Assembly: GCA_958299035.1 (NCBI GenBank)
Contig: CATQJL010000223.1
Location: 1,916,359 to 1,980,358, forward strand
Source of the DNA: Cylicocyclus nassatus
Lineage: Eukaryota > Nematoda > Chromadorea > Rhabditida > Strongylidae
Direction: 5' to 3'
Length of the DNA stretch: 64,000 nucleotides
Of the stretch, positions 59,183 through 64,000 are shown one piece after another. The notes beneath the pieces were generated by a model that ran no database searches, was not told the DNA's origin, and saw only the letters and a list, made by a program, of their open reading frames with translations. A program made the translations under genes and the position numbers. Positions within the stretch are counted from its first letter, which is position 1. The number at the start of each line of letters is the position of its first letter.

Positions 59183-59463
59183 CTTATTATAAAGCTGAAT
59201 GTCTTATGTCTGTCTGTATGTCTGTACGTATGTGCGGAATAGAAATTTTTATTTCTGAACCGATTTGGACCAAACTTGGCACACATACACTTCGGGCCCC
59301 GGCGGGTGTCATAGGCTACTTTTCGTATCGATCGATATCGATTTTATCGATTTTTTGCAAAATTTGAGCTACGGGGCTGGGAGTTGGCACAGGGGGTAAT
59401 CGAGCATGCTGATTACGAATATAATAATGACAGGGCCGGGCCGAGCCGGGTTTGCCAGCTAGT
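59183..59463 (+). mobile_element. Helitron family 1, tandem copy 3
   Basis: Begins CTTATTATAAAGCTGAATG directly after copy 2 and ends GGGTTTGCCAGCTAGT. 281 bp. Confidence 0.8.
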
Positions 59464-60974
59464 TGCTCACTAAAACTCGCAGAACAACAGTCCATAAACG
59501 CTCTAGGTACCATTTGATTTAGATTTTCATCCTCTTTCTTATAGCTATATTTGATATATTTCTCTGATCTAACCTGTCTTTGCAATGTTATCGTCATGGC
59601 TTTTGAGCAGCTCAAAAGTAACGCCAAAGCTTTCCTAAATTTTGAAAATTCCTATCCTGACACCTTTAAGGAGCGCTGGTAACTGTTATGTAGAGCAAAG
59701 CTTTGGCTACATTGTACCCATTTTAGATTACGTGGATCACGTATACCAAGTCCGTTATAATTATTTATTTAATAAAAACCGCGGCTTTTTGATTACGTTT
59801 GCCTCGTAAAAGTAACGAAAATTCCAAAAAGCTGCATTTTCAAAGCAAGTCAAACTGGGTAATGTTGCACAAATAGTTTTCAATAAGAATCATGTTTCAA
59901 TTCGCAGAAACTTCGAAGTTTTCATGTTTTTGCTGCAGTTGCGTGTTTCATGACTTTGCCAAAAATCGAGACCTCCGAAGAAATAATTTTCTGAAGCGAA
60001 TATCAGCAGATTAGTGAAATCTAAAGACACTGCCTTGTAGTCCGATAATTGCTCTATTTGATCCATACTTAACTCCTTTCGGAACTTTGGAATGGAATCT
60101 TCAAAAATTAGCCGAACTTTGAGCAGACAAAAATGAGGGGTGAAGAATTTCAGCAATTATCAAAGAAAGTATACAGGATTGTAGTACGAAAATGTAACCA
60201 CAAGAAAGAGAAGTGAAAGCTGCATCGATTACTTTCTGAAGCTCATTCAGATCTTCATTGTGCATAGTCTTATAGCGGTCTGAAAAAACCGACAAAACTT
60301 TCGGGATGACCTTATATCATCTTGGAAGCTTTAAATTCAGAGTAATTACTGATGATTGATGCAATTGTGACTGACATAGGCTTACCAAAATCCGATGGTT
60401 CTGTAAAAAATCTTCCAAAAAATTACGGCGAGCTATGAAAAGGAGAAAAAACTTGTACTGTATTCTATAAGGTTTGCTCTATCCAACCGTTACTTGAACT
60501 CCTTCTGAGAGTTGATATGAAGCTTTTGAAAATTGTGAAACTTGACAATTTCAAAAAGCATGGGTCGCATTTGGTTATTTTCCGAAAGCTCAATGACTAA
60601 ACTGCAACGATTTTACTACGGTTAAAAAGAGGATGAAATGCTGCACCACGAAGATCTCTTAGAAATCACTTTTCCTTCAGATGTGGCGCTTATTGAAAAA
60701 AGCGAAATTACTTTCGGAATGATCTAATAAAAAAAATTTAAACATTTTTAAAACCATTTAAAATTTGGAAATCCACTGCATTACAGGTAAAGACGAAGCC
60801 GTTCGCAAATTCAACTACCCTATTTTCAGGTGTATAAGCCTCACCTCAGACAGTCGGGATACCTCCGGCGGGTATATGGCGCGAGTCTGCCACTTCGCGC
60901 TCCGGAGCCCTGCCATTTCACGCATTTTGCTGCTCCGGGGCTCTCCCAAAACTGGCGCACCTCCGGAGCAGAGA

Positions 60975-61069
60975 TTTGCGCGTCCCGGAGAGGGGTCCCA
61001 TTCGTCCTGTTTGTGACGTCACCGTGACGTCACGGTGAATGAATGGGACCCCTCTCCGGGACGCGCAAA
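60975..61069. repeat. 29-bp perfect inverted repeat around TGACGTCA sites
   Basis: Arms 60975-61003 and 61041-61069 are exact inverses (core CCCGGAGAGGGGTCCC). The spacer holds GTGACGTCACCGTGACGTCA, two CRE-like palindromes. CTCCGGAG-type motifs lie upstream at 60900-60970. Probably the end of a DNA element. Confidence 0.8.
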
Positions 61070-61468
61070 GTTATTGCAAAATCATTGTCAGAGATTGGCT
61101 CTTTGAGCTCAATAAAAGCGTAGTGGTAGTTGAAGACTGTTCCATTTGGCGCTCTCGGGAAGATGGACAGCTCAGCTGAACGCAAAATTCATGACATCCG
61201 TCAATGACTAATGAAAGAAATCTCAGAATTTGCCGAGATTTTGCAGTACAGGTAATTGTACATGCTAAAAACAACTATTACTTACTTGTCGTCAAGCTAA
61301 AACTTTCCTTGACCTTATTAAAAGTACATTGTCTTGCAAAATAAGTGCGATTCTCGTAATCAGCGGGTCGAGAAACCCTCTAGGCCAAGCTGGGACGGTA
61401 ACGATCTGGGACAATCAATGAATTTTTCTTTTTACCATACATATACCTGACTCTTAAACGGGTGCCAG

Positions 61469-61649
61469 AATTTGGAACAAGTCGCTGCCGTAGATCAAAT
61501 CATAGTTCAAACAATTCCAAAGTTTGAGTACACCACATGCAAAAAGAGGAAAGTTATGGAAGAAGTTCCAAAGCTAATTAACAACCTGATGTCTGAAATA
61601 CATCAAACAAGCCTGCACATTCGTTTTTCTTGTCAAATGTATTGGGTTA
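61469..61649 (+). CDS. Candidate internal exon, unknown protein
   Basis: Not recognised. After a possible acceptor (AACGGGTGCCAG) an open frame reads NLEQVAAVDQIIVQTIPKF, then KKRKVMEEVPKLINNLMSEI. The composition looks coding and partly helical. It runs into a mariner-type end whose TTAGGTTG begins at 61652. No clear donor was found, so the exon may be truncated by the insertion. Confidence 0.3.
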
Positions 61650-61651
61650 TA

Positions 61652-61780
61652 TTAGGTTGTCAAGAAAATGTGACGCTTTTTATTTGCTTGATATGGCACC
61701 GCGAACCAGCATACCTCAGAAATGCGTGAAGAGTACTGTTCGATAGAGCAAAGCAAGCTTTACAAAACCCACTCGAAAAT
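61652..61780. mobile_element. Single mariner-type end
   Basis: TTAGGTTGTCAAGAAAATGT after TA, with the family-typical CGATAGAGCAAAGCAAGCTT at 61741. The right end was not found before 62370. Confidence 0.55.
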
Positions 61781-62376
61781 TTGCTTCAAAATCGTTCCAT
61801 TTGAAACTTTAAGCAAGAATCTCAAAGGATCAAAATGCATGAGAAGTCGAAGAGAAATAACACGTCTAGAAAAAATCTACGAGCTTCTTACTCCCTTACA
61901 CGCTTATTCTCCACATCTGATATTCATCGCAAATTGTTTTTTTCATAGTTGAAACTCCAGGAACATACATACACCAATATAGGCCAGAATTGCAAAAAAT
62001 CTCCTTTTCTGAATTTTTTGTACTAAATTTGATATTGTTCAAAATCTATTGCCTGTAAAGAGCTAAAAAAAGCAGTGTCTTCGATTTGAAAGGTTCACAT
62101 TACAGAATTACTTATGTGGCAGCAGCTCAGCGCAGCGGCAAAACATGGAAACTCTTTTCTCCATTTCTAAACATGGAAGAAAATAAGTAAAATTTCAGAT
62201 AAATACCAGATGTAGAGAGTATGTGTCTGAGCAAGTAAAATCTCGTAGGACTATTCTATATGAAAATATGATTTTTTTCCAACTTTTATGCATTCAAATC
62301 TTTTTGATCTTGACTTCGAACTTTATGCGGAATAAACTTTTAGCAATAATTTTAGTGCGGTCTTATAGAGCTTGCA

Positions 62377-62511
62377 GGGTAGGGGAACGAAAGCCGCCAG
62401 TTTGAGCCGCCTTTCGCGGCCAACTGGTCCCTTCGCAGTGTTGTTGCATGTCGTTCCAGGACCAGCAGTCCACGGAGGCGGCCCAAATTGGCGGCTTTCG
62501 TTCTCCCACCC
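62377..62511. mobile_element. Mutator-like MITE, copy 2
   Basis: 135 bp with ends GGGTAGGGGAACGAAAGCCG and CGGCTTTCGTTCTCCCACCC, and GAGCTTGCA on both sides (62368-62376 and 62512-62520). Same family as 3756-3889. Confidence 0.9.
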
Positions 62512-62784
62512 GAGCTTGCATTGCTATTTCGTTTTTCAACAAGCATCGCATTCCGGGAACAAAGGTTCAAAAAAGATCTTACAAGTATTCGATGTAGTTT
62601 TTCATGCTCTTTCAAATGCTTATCTTCATATTGCACTCCATCCAACTTTACATCAAACCATCGAATACCAAAAAGCGAATCATAGTTTCTGCCATGGTCA
62701 AGTTCCGCTATCTTTGTAAATTTTTGTACTGATTTCCAGAAGAATGCAAGTAAGGGATGAATAGAACAAACCCTATCTTATATA

Positions 62785-63473
62785 CAGGGTGTCCCAAAAA
62801 GATGTGCACACTGTTTGATCGTTAATAACTCTCCTGTTTTCATGTCTTTTGCCGAGCTTAAGGTGCCATTCTGTAGACCGAGGTTCAACTTGAATTTGCT
62901 ATGTGGAGCGAATCACCAATCACTCTTCATTACTGTAGGATTACGGTATGAACTTCCAGCATACAGCGTCACTGTGAGATAGGCCTTTTCATGAAATAAT
63001 TCCAAAAAAATCTGGAAATTTGTATGGCAAGATTTTCAGGCATGCTGATTTCACTGCATGACTTTTCGTGAGTTTTTCGAGCTTTCTTGGTGACGTATTC
63101 ACATTTCTGATGGACATTGGAAAAACAGTTGTTACGATAAATCTGAAATAAGTTATGAAAGAAGCGCTATACTAAAGTGCAAATTTCATATTTAGACTCA
63201 GGGGCTTCGATTGGCCCATTCAAGAGTTTCTGGCTTGTTTGGCTTTCTTTCTGAGGCAAATTACGGGGAAAATACCGCTTTGAATGGCTTAAAATCCTCT
63301 TCTAAGTTCCCACCGTAATCTTACAGTAATGAAGAAGGATCGGTCATTTGCTCCACAAAGCAAATCTAAGTTGAACCTCGGTCTACAGAATGACACCTTA
63401 AGCTCGGCAAAAGACAGGAAAGCAGGAGAGTTATTAACGATCAAACAGTGTGCACATTTTTTTGGGACACCTG
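62785..63473. mobile_element. Tc1/mariner-type fold-back MITE, copy 2
   Basis: The left end CAGGGTGTCCCAAAAAGATG follows TA. The right end TTTTTTTGGGACACCTG directly abuts a Helitron start at 63474. Arms mirror over about 170 bp, with blocks shared with 13698-14375. Confidence 0.8.
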
Positions 63474-64000
63474 TTATAAAGCTGAATGTCTGTTTGTCTG
63501 TCTGTCTGTATGTCTGTCTGTCTGTCTGTATGTATGTACGTATGTTCCGAATAGAAAATTCCATTTCTGAACCGATCCGGACCAAACTTGGCATACATAC
63601 ACTTCGGGCCCCGGCGGGTGTCATAGGCTACTTTTCGTCATCGATCGATATCGATTTTATCGATTTTTATCGATTTTTTTGCTGAGTTCACCTACGGGGC
63701 TGGGAGTTGGCACAGGGGGGTAATCGAGCATGGGTATTCCGAATACAATATTGGTTTTCAGGATTATCGATTACTTTTATCGATTTTATCGATTTTTTTG
63801 CAAAGTTTGAGCTACGGGGCTGGGAGTTCGCACAGGGGGGTAATCGAGCATGGGGATTCCGAATACAAAATTGGTTTTCGCGATTATCGATTACTTTTAT
63901 CGATTTTATCGATTTTTTTTGCAAAGTTTGAGCTAGGGGGCTGAGAGTTGGCACAGGGGGGTAATCGAGCATGCTGATCACCCCCAAGCCAAATTCCAGC
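63474..64000 (+). mobile_element. Helitron family 1, cut by window end
   Basis: Starts TTATAAAGCTGAATGTCTG, carries the TGTCTG tract, TTCCGAATAGAAAATTCCA and GGGCCCCGGCGGGTGTC, then at least three 120-bp units. The 3' end lies beyond the window. Confidence 0.75.

Larger units (their letters stand above)
57798..60314. mobile_element. Mariner-type MITE split by Helitrons
   Basis: The left end TTAGGTTGTCCCGAAAGTTT and right end AAACTTTCGGGATGACCTTA share GTTTTGTCGGTTTTTT just inside. The Helitron array at 57834-59463 begins 36 bp inside the left end. Confidence 0.8.
55998..60727. mobile_element. Mariner-type fold-back MITE carrying nested insertions
   Basis: Ends TTAGGTCATTCCGAAAGTAA and TTACTTTCGGAATGATCTAA with TA on both sides. 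The left arm 55998-56248 plus 57518-57545 mirrors the right arm from about 60460 (GAGTTCAAGTAACG, then AGAGCAAACCC on the left). A TTAA element and a second MITE with Helitrons fill the interior. Confidence 0.85.

Noticed and set aside
60787..60829. Intron-like GTAAAG..TATTTTCAG segment of 43 nt
   Set aside because: The flanking frames do not give a coding-looking product, and the stretch is next to element ends.

Overview
The window looks like nuclear DNA of a repeat-rich invertebrate, most likely a nematode. It is AT-rich, has no operons and no long open frames, and its few convincing coding pieces are short exons with U-rich TTTTCAG-type 3' splice sites and very short introns. One gene model carries EB-type cysteine modules, a family found in nematodes and arthropods. 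I cannot name the species.

Most of the 64 kb is transposon sequence and long inverted repeats. Recognisable groups are: two hAT-like non-autonomous families with 8-bp target duplications (family A, with G-run/C-run ends; family B, with CAGGGCYCGGCAC ends); many mariner/Tc1-type fold-back MITEs flanked by TA (ends TTAGGTTG, CAGGGTGTCCC or CACAGTGGGGC); a Mutator-like MITE with a 9-bp duplication; piggyBac/Kolobok-like elements flanked by TTAA; two Helitron/Helentron-like families; one degenerate BEL/Pao retrotransposon on the minus strand (17.3-25.05 kb); and a satellite-like repeat at three places (0.58-0.94, 2.99-3.42 and 40.85-42.64 kb).

Layout. 0-13.6 kb: hAT-like copies, satellite units and nested fold-backs. 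14.45-15.59 kb: a five-exon gene for a predicted secreted EB-module protein, with a MITE directly upstream. 15.6-33.8 kb: repeats, including the BEL/Pao remnant and a three-deep nest at 30.4-32.6 kb. 33.88-34.06 kb: a terminal EB exon with a poly(A) signal, perhaps the last exon of the same gene after an 18-kb repeat-filled intron. 37.1-38.1 kb: an inverted duplication of a coding exon with a small upstream exon in its loop, which looks like a hairpin-RNA locus. 39.6-42.6 kb: tandem repeats. 45-49 kb: palindromic element arrays. 49.2 and 61.5 kb: two weaker exon candidates. 52-60.7 kb: nested elements including three Helitron copies head to tail. 62.4-64 kb: a second copy of the Mutator-like MITE, a Tc1-like MITE and a Helitron cut by the window edge.

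All class calls for non-autonomous elements rest on visible terminal repeats and target duplications, not on database matches. Boundaries of fold-backs are approximate.
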